A DNA stretch of 64,000 nucleotides from Arcobacter siniprincipis (lineage in GTDB: Bacteria; Campylobacterota; Campylobacteria; Campylobacterales; Arcobacteraceae), in assembly GCF_048571125.1 (NCBI RefSeq), contig NZ_CP182343.1, forward strand, positions 930,001 through 994,000, in the 5' to 3' direction. Below are positions 17,464-26,401 of this stretch, piece by piece. The notes under the pieces are model-generated. The model was not told the origin of the DNA. It searched no databases and worked only from the letters and a program-made list of their open reading frames with translations. The translations under genes and the position numbers were made by a program. Numbering within the stretch: position 1 is the first letter of the stretch; the number at the start of each line of letters is the position of its first letter.

Positions 17464-18531
17464 TTATTGTACTGCCCATTCATAAAAGGGCAAAATATTT
17501 ATTTCTATTTTTTTGTACTTTATAATATCATTATTACCAGCTGTTATTATATATACTTGTTGAATATTTAAATCATCAATTGTTGAATATATTTTTTTAA
17601 TAATTGTATTATTTAACAAAGTATTAAAAAAAGGAATTGCTAAAACTAAAGTTCTTTCTTCTTCAATTAAAAAATCAATTTTGTCTAAATAGTATATATT
17701 TTTATGCTCTTTTTGTAGTTGGAGAAAAACCATATTTGTAAATTCATTTTTAAATTTTTTATTATGGGAAATTGAGTTTAGAAAAGCATGATTGTAAGCA
17801 TATATTTTTTTTGTAGACTTTTCATGATTGTATTTTTTTATAAAAAATATTAATTGATTTGCTTCGTAAAATTTACAAAGTTCATAAAATCTATCTTTTG
17901 ATATTTTAATACTTTTTTTTAGTATTGTGTATAATTGATTTATTGATTTATTTTCATCAATTGATGAAAAAAGTAGTTTCAAAATTTCTACTTCAGTAGC
18001 GTCTTTACAAAAAAGTTTAATGATTTCTTGTAATCTATTTACTCTTTTATTCTCATCAATTACAATCATTTCAGGTAAATTACCATATTTTAAAAAATGA
18101 TTGAAAGATGTAATTGAATTTTGGTACTTATTATCATGAAGTAAATACTCTTCAAAATCTAAACCATGTATAAAAATTGTTTTGAATCCATTTATCTCTT
18201 TATAATTTGAACTTGTGATTAAAATACTTTGTACTTCTGGAAGCTCAAAATCAAAATCAAAATTTTCTAAAACTAAAACTTTGATTTTTTTCTCTTTTAT
18301 AAAATCATCTAAAAATAAAATAATTTCATCTTTGTGATTTCTAAAATCATTTAGATTTATATATAAATACTCTTCACTATTAAAATTTGATAAATAATCA
18401 TAAATCAAATAACTTTTCCCAGTTTTTGGTGGACCACATACAATAGTTTTAGGATGCGTTATTTTTTCTTTTCTTTCTTGAAAATTTATTTTATTAAATT
18501 CTAACTCATAACAAGCATCTAAAATTCTCAT
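17464..18531 (-). CDS. P-loop ATPase, AAA_14/DUF4143-like
   Basis: A 355-residue protein with a clear Walker A, GPPKTGKSYL (residues 33-42), a Walker B-like strand (KVLVLENFDFD) and a sensor-like ILITSSNYKE. The order matches the ATP-binding half of the AAA_14 family; the C-terminal part (LVLAIPFFNTLL) resembles the nuclease-like DUF4143 region in position only, and I see no clear catalytic set. It follows pdxA by 4 bases, so it is last in a biosynthetic operon without an obvious link to it. Function unknown. Confidence 0.7.
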   Translation of the reverse strand: MRILDACYELEFNKINFQERKEKITHPKTIVCGPPKTGKSYLIYDYLSNFNSEEYLYINLNDFRNHKDEIILFLDDFIKEKKIKVLVLENFDFDFELPEVQSILITSSNYKEINGFKTIFIHGLDFEEYLLHDNKYQNSITSFNHFLKYGNLPEMIVIDENKRVNRLQEIIKLFCKDATEVEILKLLFSSIDENKSINQLYTILKKSIKISKDRFYELCKFYEANQLIFFIKKYNHEKSTKKIYAYNHAFLNSISHNKKFKNEFTNMVFLQLQKEHKNIYYLDKIDFLIEEERTLVLAIPFFNTLLNNTIIKKIYSTIDDLNIQQVYIITAGNNDIIKYKKIEINILPFYEWAVQ

Positions 18532-18535
18532 GTGA

Positions 18536-19480
18536 TTAGTTACTTAAGTTAATAGCTTCTTTTACTGCATTTACATAACTTTTTAAAGATACTTTAGAGT
18601 TTTTATAAGCTATATCAAAAGCAGTTCCATGATCTACAGAGGTTCTAATAATTGGAATATTTAAACTCACATTTATGCTTTGTTCAAAGTATAAAGATTT
18701 TAAAGGAATTAATCCTTGGTCATGGTACATACAAACATAATATTGATAATATTTTCTGTTCATTGGTGAAAAGGCAGTATCTGGTACTAATGGACCTTTA
18801 AAGATATTTTTTCCTATTTCTTTATTTGCTTTTTTTATAGCTTTTATAATCTCAACTTCTTCATCACCTAAAACCCCATTATCACTTGCATGTGGATTAA
18901 GGCCTAGTACTGCGATATTGTCTTGCTTTACATTCGCATAAAAATCTAATAAAAATTTAGTGATTTTTTCTTCTTCTATTTTTTTTGCTACTTTTCTAAG
19001 TGCAATATGTTCTGTATACAAAGCTACAAACAATTTAGAACATCCAAGCATCATAATTGCATCTTTACCAAAATAGTCCCTTAGAACTTCAGTATGACCT
19101 TTGTAGTGAATTTTTGCTCTATTCCAAGACTCTTTATTTATAGGTAAGGTTACTATTGCATCAACTTTTTTCTTTGAAGCTAGTTTAATTGCTGTTGTAA
19201 AAGAATCAAATGAATAAGCACCTGCATCTTTTGCTACGATTCCTGGTCTAATTACAAATTTCCCTTTTACTTTTTCAAGTTCGAAGTCTTTTGGAATGTC
19301 AAGATTTAATAGCTTAGCACCATATTTTAATATATCCCTATTTATACAATAAACTGGAGAACAGTATTTTTTTATTTTTTCATGTGCTTCCAAAGCAATT
19401 TGTAGTCCAATACCATTTAGGTCTCCAATTGATATTGCAACTTTTTTTTTACCAATTTCTGCGTTAGTTACTTTTGTCAT
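18536..19480 (-). CDS. pdxA: 4-hydroxythreonine-4-phosphate dehydrogenase
   Basis: A 314-residue PdxA that oxidises 4-phosphohydroxy-L-threonine for pyridoxal phosphate synthesis. It has AISIGDLNGIGLQIAL at the N terminus, HYKGHTEVLRDYF (metal-binding His), LGLNPHASDNG and YHDQGLIPLKSL. Five bases after pdxJ; the two act in consecutive steps, so the order fits a dedicated vitamin B6 unit. Confidence 0.95.
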   Translation of the reverse strand: MTKVTNAEIGKKKVAISIGDLNGIGLQIALEAHEKIKKYCSPVYCINRDILKYGAKLLNLDIPKDFELEKVKGKFVIRPGIVAKDAGAYSFDSFTTAIKLASKKKVDAIVTLPINKESWNRAKIHYKGHTEVLRDYFGKDAIMMLGCSKLFVALYTEHIALRKVAKKIEEEKITKFLLDFYANVKQDNIAVLGLNPHASDNGVLGDEEVEIIKAIKKANKEIGKNIFKGPLVPDTAFSPMNRKYYQYYVCMYHDQGLIPLKSLYFEQSINVSLNIPIIRTSVDHGTAFDIAYKNSKVSLKSYVNAVKEAINLSN

Positions 19481-19485
19481 ACTTC

Positions 19486-20268
19486 TTAATCCTTGATAAG
19501 ATTTTTCATCTCAATAATTGCATCTTTTAAGCCAGTAAAAACTGATCTTGCTATTATGCTTTGTCCAATATTTAATTCACTTATTTGTTTTATTCTTGAA
19601 ATCATCGTTACATTTTGATAATTAAGACCATGTCCCGCAGCAACTTTCAAATTTAACTCTTTGGCAAATATTGAAGCTTTTTTAATCTCTTTTCTTACTT
19701 TTGTTAGTAGTTTTTTTAAATCTTCCCTTGGCAATTCTAACTCTTTGATACTATGGTGTGTATTATTTAAGTTCCCATGTAACATTGCATATACATTTGC
19801 AAAAGTTCCAGTATGAAGCTCTACCCACTCAACTTGTAGTTGTTGCGATAACTCTATCATATCTTTTGTAGGATCTATAAAAAGTGAAACTTCAATCTCA
19901 TTTTCATGAAGTTTATTAACAGCATTTTTTATTTTTTCAAAGTTTGATTTTAAATCTAAACCACCTTCAGTTGTAACCTCTTGTCTATTTTCAGGAACAA
20001 GTGTTACACGAGAAGGTTTAAATTTACATGCAATATCTATGATTTTTTCATTAATTGAACACTCTAAATTAACTGGAAGAGTTGATAATTTAATAATATT
20101 TTTTGCATCATTATCATGAATATGTCGTCTATCTTCTCTTAAATGGATTGTGATTTGTTCAGCCCCTGCTAATTTACAAATTCCTAGGGCATCAAGTGGG
20201 TTTGGGTCATTTATTTTTCTGGCTTCTCTTAATACAGCAATATGATCTATGTTTACGCCAAGTAGCAA
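19486..20268 (-). CDS. pdxJ: Pyridoxine 5'-phosphate synthase
   Basis: A 260-residue TIM-barrel enzyme joining the PdxA product with deoxyxylulose 5-phosphate. It begins with the characteristic GVNIDHIAVLREAR, then HLREDRRHI, VELHTGTFA, and AAGHGLNYQNV near the C terminus. Pairs with pdxA directly downstream. Confidence 0.96.
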   Translation of the reverse strand: MLLGVNIDHIAVLREARKINDPNPLDALGICKLAGAEQITIHLREDRRHIHDNDAKNIIKLSTLPVNLECSINEKIIDIACKFKPSRVTLVPENRQEVTTEGGLDLKSNFEKIKNAVNKLHENEIEVSLFIDPTKDMIELSQQLQVEWVELHTGTFANVYAMLHGNLNNTHHSIKELELPREDLKKLLTKVRKEIKKASIFAKELNLKVAAGHGLNYQNVTMISRIKQISELNIGQSIIARSVFTGLKDAIIEMKNLIKD

Positions 20269-20281
20269 AATTTATCCTTTT

Positions 20282-20322
20282 AATATTGGTAGTTATTTTA
20301 AAATAACATCATATCCAATATT
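20282..20322 (-). promoter_or_regulatory. Long two-part hairpin between trpE and pdxJ
   Basis: Outer arms AATATTGG/CCAATATT enclose a perfect 16-base palindrome, GTTATTTTAAAATAAC, making 16 pairs with small internal loops. It fills most of the 78-base gap before pdxJ. There is no U-run after it, so it may be an RNA processing/stability element or weak attenuator rather than a plain terminator. Confidence 0.5.
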
Positions 20323-20346
20323 AATTAAGATAAATCTTTTAATATT

Positions 20347-21756
20347 TTATGATAAGTCTTTTAGTGTTGCAATATTAGCAGCAAGTTTATTCTGTACTTC
20401 CAAATACTCTAATTCTGGAACTGAATCTGCAACTACTCCTGCTCCTGCTTGGAATATTACTTTATCTTTTGTAAGCATTGTACTTCTAATAGTAATTGCA
20501 CTATCCATATTTCCATCAAAACCAAAATAAGCAATACTTCCAGAATAGAAGTTTCTTTTAATTCCTTCATATTGCGCAATTAATTCCATTGCTCTTATTT
20601 TTGGAGCTCCTGTCATTGTTCCTGCTGTAAAAGTAGCTGCAAAAAGGTCAAACATGTCATATTTATCATCAATAACTGCTTCCACATCAGTTACCATGTG
20701 CATTACATGAGAATATCTTTCTACTCTCATCAAATCAGTTACTTTTACAGTTCCAGGTTTTGCACATCTCCCCACATCATTTCTTCCAAGGTCGATTAGC
20801 ATAATATGTTCCGCTCTCTCTTTTATATCAGAAAGAAGTTCATTTTCCATTTCCAAATCTTTGTCTATGGTTTTACCTCTTTTTCTAGTACCCGCAATTG
20901 GTCTTAAAAGTATATGCCCATCAAGAAGTCTAATCATAACTTCAGGAGAACTTCCTGCAATAGAAAAATTTTCAAATTCAAGTAAAAAAAGATAAGGGCT
21001 AGGATTTTTACTTCTTAATGCCCTATAAAAACTTAAGTGGTCAACAATAGCTTTTTGAGTAAATCTATTTGACATAAGTATTTGAAAAACATCACCACTT
21101 CTTATCATTTCTTTTGATTTTGATACCATTTCAAAAAATTGTTCTTTTGTATAGTTGAATTTCCCCTCATCCAAAAGTTCAGCTTTTTTTAATGGTAAGA
21201 ATTCATAAGGAGTAAATAGATTTTTTTCAATAATTTCTAAATCATTTTTATATTTTTCACAACTTGTAACAATTACAAGTTTAGAAGTTTTATGCGAAAA
21301 CCCTAAAATAATTTTTGGTCGTATTAAGTCCAAATCTGGAATATTTAATTCATCAATCAATGGATCCATAAATGGTTTTAAAACTGGTTCAAACTCTTTA
21401 CCAATATCATAACCAACATTTCCAATAAACCCATCAATTAATCCAATCCCTAACTCTAATGATTTTTGTTTATAAAACTTTTTGTCAAAGTTTTTGTAAT
21501 ACTCTTTTAAAAATTTAAGTGGATTTGAATCTACTTCTTTTATTTCAGCTTTTTCATTTTTGAAAAATGTTTTTGAATTTTCATGCCATACTCGCTCTCT
21601 TGCACCAACTAAAATATAAGAGTAGTTACCATCACTTGAATTGATAGTACTTTCAAATAAAAAAGTAATTTCATCTTTATAGATGTCCTTTACTTTTTTA
21701 TAAATTGAAACAGGTGTAAATTGGTCTAAAAAAAGTTCTTTTGAAAAAATCTGCAT
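20347..21756 (-). CDS. trpE: Anthranilate synthase component I
   Basis: A 469-residue chorismate-utilising enzyme making anthranilate with a glutamine amidotransferase partner. The N-terminal domain has FLFESTIN..GNYSYI, corresponding to the tryptophan feedback site of TrpE. The catalytic domain has RPIAGTRKRGKT; the Ala in PIAGT separates TrpE from PabB, which has PIKGT with Lys. It also has MLIDLGRNDVGRCA and GTMTGAPKIRAMELI. No amidotransferase gene adjoins it, so the trp genes are dispersed here. Confidence 0.93.
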   Translation of the reverse strand: MQIFSKELFLDQFTPVSIYKKVKDIYKDEITFLFESTINSSDGNYSYILVGARERVWHENSKTFFKNEKAEIKEVDSNPLKFLKEYYKNFDKKFYKQKSLELGIGLIDGFIGNVGYDIGKEFEPVLKPFMDPLIDELNIPDLDLIRPKIILGFSHKTSKLVIVTSCEKYKNDLEIIEKNLFTPYEFLPLKKAELLDEGKFNYTKEQFFEMVSKSKEMIRSGDVFQILMSNRFTQKAIVDHLSFYRALRSKNPSPYLFLLEFENFSIAGSSPEVMIRLLDGHILLRPIAGTRKRGKTIDKDLEMENELLSDIKERAEHIMLIDLGRNDVGRCAKPGTVKVTDLMRVERYSHVMHMVTDVEAVIDDKYDMFDLFAATFTAGTMTGAPKIRAMELIAQYEGIKRNFYSGSIAYFGFDGNMDSAITIRSTMLTKDKVIFQAGAGVVADSVPELEYLEVQNKLAANIATLKDLS

Positions 21757-21771
21757 AAATTTAGACCTTCA

Positions 21772-22749
21772 TTAAAATTTTAAGATAAAAGCGCTATCGA
21801 TTTTAAGTTTTGATTTAACACTATTCATATTATTGATTGCATCGCTTCTTGAATTATATGGGCCTACTAATACTTTTGTAAAAGTCGTACCTTTTACATT
21901 TACTTTATAAAATACATATTTAAGATTACTAGTTCTAAGATTATCCATATATTTTTTATCTATATTTCTCGAAAATGCTCCTACTTGAATAAAAGTACCA
22001 TTTGGTTCATTTGTTAAAATTTTCTTTGTAGTTTTAACAACTGGTTTAGGAGTAGGTTTAGCCACTACTTTTTTAACAACTGGCTTTTTAACAATTGGTT
22101 TTGGTTTTTCTATTTCTTTTTCTACCGTTTTTGATTCTACATTGAAGATATCTTTTTTTAACTCTTTTGCTTTTTCAATATCGTTTTGCGAAGGCTCTGG
22201 TAAAGAGATTTTTTTCTCTTCTTTTTGGATATTATTAAGATCCATTGCTTCTGTTATATCTTTATTTTGCTTTTCAGTTTTGTTATTTAAATCTTCAATG
22301 CTTTTTAATTTTTCATTTACTATTTTTTGATACTGTTGTTCAATATTGTCATTTAAAGGTTTGTCTTGTTCAATTGTCTCTTTTTTTGTTAATGAATCAT
22401 CTTCTACTTTAGTTTGGTTATCTAAAAGACGAAAGATTATAATCGTTATCAAAAATAAAACTGCTAAAACTAATCCTAAGACAATATATTTCTTTTTATT
22501 GTCTTTATTTTGTGAAGAATTATTAGCTCCCAATAAAATATCATCTAACTCAGATTCTGTTTTATTAACTTCTTCTTCATAAGTAAAATTATCATTACTT
22601 GCATAAGGATTATTTTGTTCATATGGGTTCTTCGAAGAAGAATTTATGTTTTTAGCTTGTGACTCTAGTTCCATCAATCTCTCCTCTAATTCTGTTTGTT
22701 CCCTTTTTATTTGAACATTTTTTATAAAATCTTCGCCTTTTATTTCCAT
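21772..22749 (-). CDS. SPOR-domain membrane protein
   Basis: A 325-residue bitopic protein. A cytoplasmic region of about 87 residues (charged, Asn-rich) precedes one membrane helix (about 88-108), then a long Lys/Glu/Pro-rich periplasmic linker (KPIVKKPVVKKVVAKP) and a C-terminal SPOR domain (about 249-325, TFIQVGAFSRN). SPOR domains bind denuded septal peptidoglycan, so a role in division or cell-wall remodelling is likely. Lies between glyA and trpE in the cvpA operon. Confidence 0.85.
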   Translation of the reverse strand: MEIKGEDFIKNVQIKREQTELEERLMELESQAKNINSSSKNPYEQNNPYASNDNFTYEEEVNKTESELDDILLGANNSSQNKDNKKKYIVLGLVLAVLFLITIIIFRLLDNQTKVEDDSLTKKETIEQDKPLNDNIEQQYQKIVNEKLKSIEDLNNKTEKQNKDITEAMDLNNIQKEEKKISLPEPSQNDIEKAKELKKDIFNVESKTVEKEIEKPKPIVKKPVVKKVVAKPTPKPVVKTTKKILTNEPNGTFIQVGAFSRNIDKKYMDNLRTSNLKYVFYKVNVKGTTFTKVLVGPYNSRSDAINNMNSVKSKLKIDSAFILKF

Positions 22750-22771
22750 AATAAGCCTTTATTATTATTTA

Positions 22772-24034
22772 TTAATATGTAGAACTAGTATAAATAACGA
22801 AATTTTTAGCTAATTCTTCTAACTCTTTTTTAATTTTTGCTTGTAATTGGGTATTCTCAATATCATCTAAAACATCACAAATTTTATTTGCAATAATTTC
22901 AAATTCCTTTTCTTTCATACCTCTACTTGTAAGTGCTGGACTTCCTATTCTAACACCACTTGTAACAAAAGGACTTCTAGTTTCTCCTGGAACTGTATTT
23001 TTATTTACAGTAATCCCTGCATTTCCTAAAGCAGCATCTGCATCTTTACCACTAAATGGTTTATTTAAAAATGATACTAAAACTAGATGGTTATCTGTTC
23101 CATCACTTACTAAATCATATCCTCTTTTCATTAATACATCAGCTAAAACTTTTATATTTGCTTTAACTTGTTTTGCATAATCTTTCCAAGAAGGATCAAG
23201 TATTTCTTTAAATGCAACAGCTTTTGCAGCAATAACATGAACTAAAGGTCCCCCTTGAATACCTGGGAAAATTGCAGAATTAATTTTTTTAGAAATCTCT
23301 TCATCATCTGTCAAAATAAGTCCACCTCTTGGTCCTCTTAATGTTTTATGTGTAGTTGTTGTTACAACATGTGCATGAGGAAAAGGTGATGGATGTTCAC
23401 CAGCAGCAACTAAACCAGCAATATGAGCAATATCTGCAAATAAAATTGCACCAACTGCATCAGCTATTTCTCTAAATTTAGCAAAGTCAAGTTCTCTTGC
23501 ATATGCACTAGCACCACAAACAATAATTTTTGGTTGTGTGATTTTTGCTATTTCCATAACTTTGTCATAATTAATTCTACCATCAAGTTCTACACCATAA
23601 TAAAATGCAGAATAGTTTTTCCCTGAAAATGAAGGTTTAGAACCGTGTGTTAAATGTCCACCATGAGATAAATCCATACCTAAAATTCTATCACCAGCAT
23701 TTATTAATGCTGCATAAACAGCACCATTTGCTTGACTTCCTGAATGTGGTTGAACATTTGCAAATTTACAACCAAAAATCTCACAAGCTCTATCAATTGC
23801 TAATTGTTCAGCTTTATCAGCAAATTCACATCCTCCATAATATCTTTTATAAGGATAACCTTCTGCATATTTGTTTGTAAATACTGAACCCATAGTTTGC
23901 ATTACAGCTGGGCTTGTAAAGTTTTCACTTGCAATCATCTCTAAGTGTGTAGTTTGTCTGTCTAACTCATTTTCTAAAATATCAAAAATCTCTTTATCTG
24001 CTTGCTCTAAACTATTATTACTAATATAACTCAT
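22772..24034 (-). CDS. glyA: Serine hydroxymethyltransferase
   Basis: A 420-residue PLP enzyme converting serine to glycine and methylene-tetrahydrofolate. It has TTTTHKTLRGPRGGLIL with the PLP lysine, the NVQPHSGSQANGAVY loop and GVRIGSPALTSRGM. In the operon between lysS and the SPOR gene. Confidence 0.97.
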   Translation of the reverse strand: MSYISNNSLEQADKEIFDILENELDRQTTHLEMIASENFTSPAVMQTMGSVFTNKYAEGYPYKRYYGGCEFADKAEQLAIDRACEIFGCKFANVQPHSGSQANGAVYAALINAGDRILGMDLSHGGHLTHGSKPSFSGKNYSAFYYGVELDGRINYDKVMEIAKITQPKIIVCGASAYARELDFAKFREIADAVGAILFADIAHIAGLVAAGEHPSPFPHAHVVTTTTHKTLRGPRGGLILTDDEEISKKINSAIFPGIQGGPLVHVIAAKAVAFKEILDPSWKDYAKQVKANIKVLADVLMKRGYDLVSDGTDNHLVLVSFLNKPFSGKDADAALGNAGITVNKNTVPGETRSPFVTSGVRIGSPALTSRGMKEKEFEIIANKICDVLDDIENTQLQAKIKKELEELAKNFVIYTSSTY

Positions 24035-24058
24035 TTTTAATTCTCCTGATTTATTATT

Positions 24059-25576
24059 TTATTGTTGGTCTTCTGAATGTAAATCTATTTCTTGTTTAAC
24101 TGGTTTCATTGCTGGAAATAGTAATACATCTCTAATACTATGTTGATTTGTTAACATCATAACAAGTCTATCAATACCTATACCTTCTCCTGCAGTAGGA
24201 GCCATTCCATAAGATAGTGCGTTAACAAAGTCTTCATCCATCTCATGTGCTTCATCATCACCTGAATCTTTAGCAGCCATTTGAGCTTCAAACCGGCCCA
24301 GTTGATCTAAAGGATCATTTAACTCTGAAAAAGCATTTGCTATTTCTTTTCCAGCTATAAATAACTCAAATCTATCTGTTAAATGTGGTTTCTTATCATT
24401 TCTTCTTGCTAAAGGAGAAATTTCAACTGGATATTCTGTTATAAATGTTGGGTTAATCAATTTTTCTTCAACATATTCATCAAAAAGTTCACCTTGAAGT
24501 TGGCCAATATTCATATTTTCATTTACTTCAAGTCTATTTTCTCTCATAAATGTAATAATTTTATCTTTATCTTCAACTATATCTTGAGGAACTCCACCAA
24601 TTTCATAAAGTGATTGGATTAATGGAATTTCAGAAAATTTATTAAAATCAATTTCAAAATCACCATATGGTAAGTTTGTTGGTAAATCTAAGTTTTCAAA
24701 CAAGTATTCAAAATACTCTTTTGTAAGGGCTATTAAATCTTTATGTGTTTTATAAGCCCAATAAAATTCTATAGAAGTGAATTCTGGATTATGTGTTGCA
24801 TCCATTCCTTCATTTCTGAAGTTTCTATTTATTTCAAATACAGCTTCAAATCCACCCACGATTAATCTTTTTAAATATAACTCAGGTGCAATTCTTAAAA
24901 ACCTATCAACACCTAATGCATTGTGATGAGTAGTAAATGGTTTAGCATTTGCCCCACCTGCAATTGGATGCATCATAGGAGTTTCAACTTCTAAAAAACC
25001 TTTTGATTCAAAGAATCTTCTTGTAAGACTAATAACTTTACTTCTTATATGAAAAGTTTTTCTTACTTCGCTATTCATAATTAAATCTAAATATCTTTGT
25101 CTATATCTTGACTCTTTATCTTGAATACCATGGTATTTTTCAGGTAGTGGAGAAATTGCTTTTGTAAGTATTTGAACACTATCCACATGTAGTGATAATT
25201 CACCTTGACCTGTTACAAAAGGATATCCACCAACTTCAATAATATCTCCAACTTCAATATTCTTTTTAAATACATCGTTGTAAAAACCTTCTGGTAAATT
25301 GTCCCTTGCAAGATAAAGTTGCAACATTCCACTTTCATCTTCTATTTTTAGAAAAGATGCTTTTCCCATAAGTCTAAAAAATTTAATTCTACCACTTACT
25401 ATATAGTGTCTTTTCTCATCTCTTTTATCTTCTTTTTGAAAAATATCGCTGTTTACATTTAAGTATTTTGCAATAGTTGTATTTCTTTTTGATTCATTAG
25501 CATAAGGATTTACACCAAGTTCTCTTAAGTTATTTGCTTTTTCAATTCTTTGTTGTATGTATGTATTTTCAAACAA
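24059..25576 (-). CDS. lysS: Lysyl-tRNA synthetase, class II
   Basis: A 505-residue synthetase. The N-terminal OB-fold anticodon domain (VSGRIKFFRLMGKASFLKI) is followed by the class II core: motif 2 FRNEGMDATHNPEFTSIEFY and motif 3 GEGIGIDRLVMMLT. Co-transcribed with cvpA upstream and glyA downstream. Confidence 0.97.
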   Translation of the reverse strand: MFENTYIQQRIEKANNLRELGVNPYANESKRNTTIAKYLNVNSDIFQKEDKRDEKRHYIVSGRIKFFRLMGKASFLKIEDESGMLQLYLARDNLPEGFYNDVFKKNIEVGDIIEVGGYPFVTGQGELSLHVDSVQILTKAISPLPEKYHGIQDKESRYRQRYLDLIMNSEVRKTFHIRSKVISLTRRFFESKGFLEVETPMMHPIAGGANAKPFTTHHNALGVDRFLRIAPELYLKRLIVGGFEAVFEINRNFRNEGMDATHNPEFTSIEFYWAYKTHKDLIALTKEYFEYLFENLDLPTNLPYGDFEIDFNKFSEIPLIQSLYEIGGVPQDIVEDKDKIITFMRENRLEVNENMNIGQLQGELFDEYVEEKLINPTFITEYPVEISPLARRNDKKPHLTDRFELFIAGKEIANAFSELNDPLDQLGRFEAQMAAKDSGDDEAHEMDEDFVNALSYGMAPTAGEGIGIDRLVMMLTNQHSIRDVLLFPAMKPVKQEIDLHSEDQQ

Positions 25577-25588
25577 TATATAAGTCCT

Positions 25589-26338
25589 TTATTTCTCTTC
25601 ATTTGCTGGTTTTGTAAGAGTATCTTTTATTATCTCTGTTCCAGTCTCTTTTACTTTTTGTACTGCATCACTTGTTGATTGAATAATTTTATCACCTAAA
25701 GTCTCTTTTTTAGGAGTTGCTTCAGGTTTTACTTCTTCTTTATCAATATTTGTTCCAGATTCTACATCTTTTTTTGTTTCATCTTTATTTTCTTTAGTAG
25801 TTTCAGCTACTGGCTCTTCTTTTGTTACTTCTTCATTACTTGGTAAAAATTTAGAAGTATCAAGCTTAACTATAAATCCACCTGTTTCTACTAAAAGAGG
25901 GAAAACTGTTGAATTTGCAAGTTTTTTATCTAATGAAGCTCTAAATGATTGAATTTGATATAAAGCATAAAAAATCACTGAAATAATTAAAAATATCTTA
26001 GCTGTACCAAAAACAAATCCAAACAGTCTATTTAGTGCACCAAGTCCGCTCATTTCACTCATTTTACTTAAGATTGAACCTGCAATATAAACTAAAATCC
26101 AAAATCCAATTAAAGTAACAACAAATCCGATTAATGATAATGTAGCATTACTATCAATTCCAATTAATGGCTTAATAAGGTTTCCAACTGTTTCTGATAA
26201 TCTTGAAGCTATAAAAATACCCCCAATAATACCCACAAGTCCGAAAACTTCTTTTATAAAACCTTTAAAAAGACCTTTAAGTCCTAATACTACTGAAATC
26301 CCAACAATAATCATGTCAAAAGTAGAAAACTCTTGCAT
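25589..26338 (-). CDS. CvpA family membrane protein
   Basis: A 249-residue protein with four hydrophobic helices in about the first 130 residues and the CvpA-type start FDMIIVGISVVLGLKGLFKG. The C-terminal about 80 residues are Glu/Lys/Thr-rich and low complexity. CvpA proteins are linked to envelope homeostasis and, in E. coli, to colicin V export; the exact role here is unknown. First gene of the cvpA-lysS-glyA-SPOR-trpE-pdxJ-pdxA run. Confidence 0.8.
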   Translation of the reverse strand: MQEFSTFDMIIVGISVVLGLKGLFKGFIKEVFGLVGIIGGIFIASRLSETVGNLIKPLIGIDSNATLSLIGFVVTLIGFWILVYIAGSILSKMSEMSGLGALNRLFGFVFGTAKIFLIISVIFYALYQIQSFRASLDKKLANSTVFPLLVETGGFIVKLDTSKFLPSNEEVTKEEPVAETTKENKDETKKDVESGTNIDKEEVKPEATPKKETLGDKIIQSTSDAVQKVKETGTEIIKDTLTKPANEEK

Positions 26339-26365
26339 TTGGTTCCTTTTATATAATATTTGGCA

Positions 26366-26371
26366 ATTATA
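26366..26371 (-). promoter_or_regulatory. -10 element upstream of cvpA operon
   Basis: The minus strand reads TTCGATATAATTGCC: a consensus TATAAT 28 bases before the cvpA start, with AAAAGGAA as ribosome site between them. Confidence 0.5.
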
Positions 26372-26401
26372 TCGAAAATAGTTAAAAGAAAAGTTAATGG
26401 T

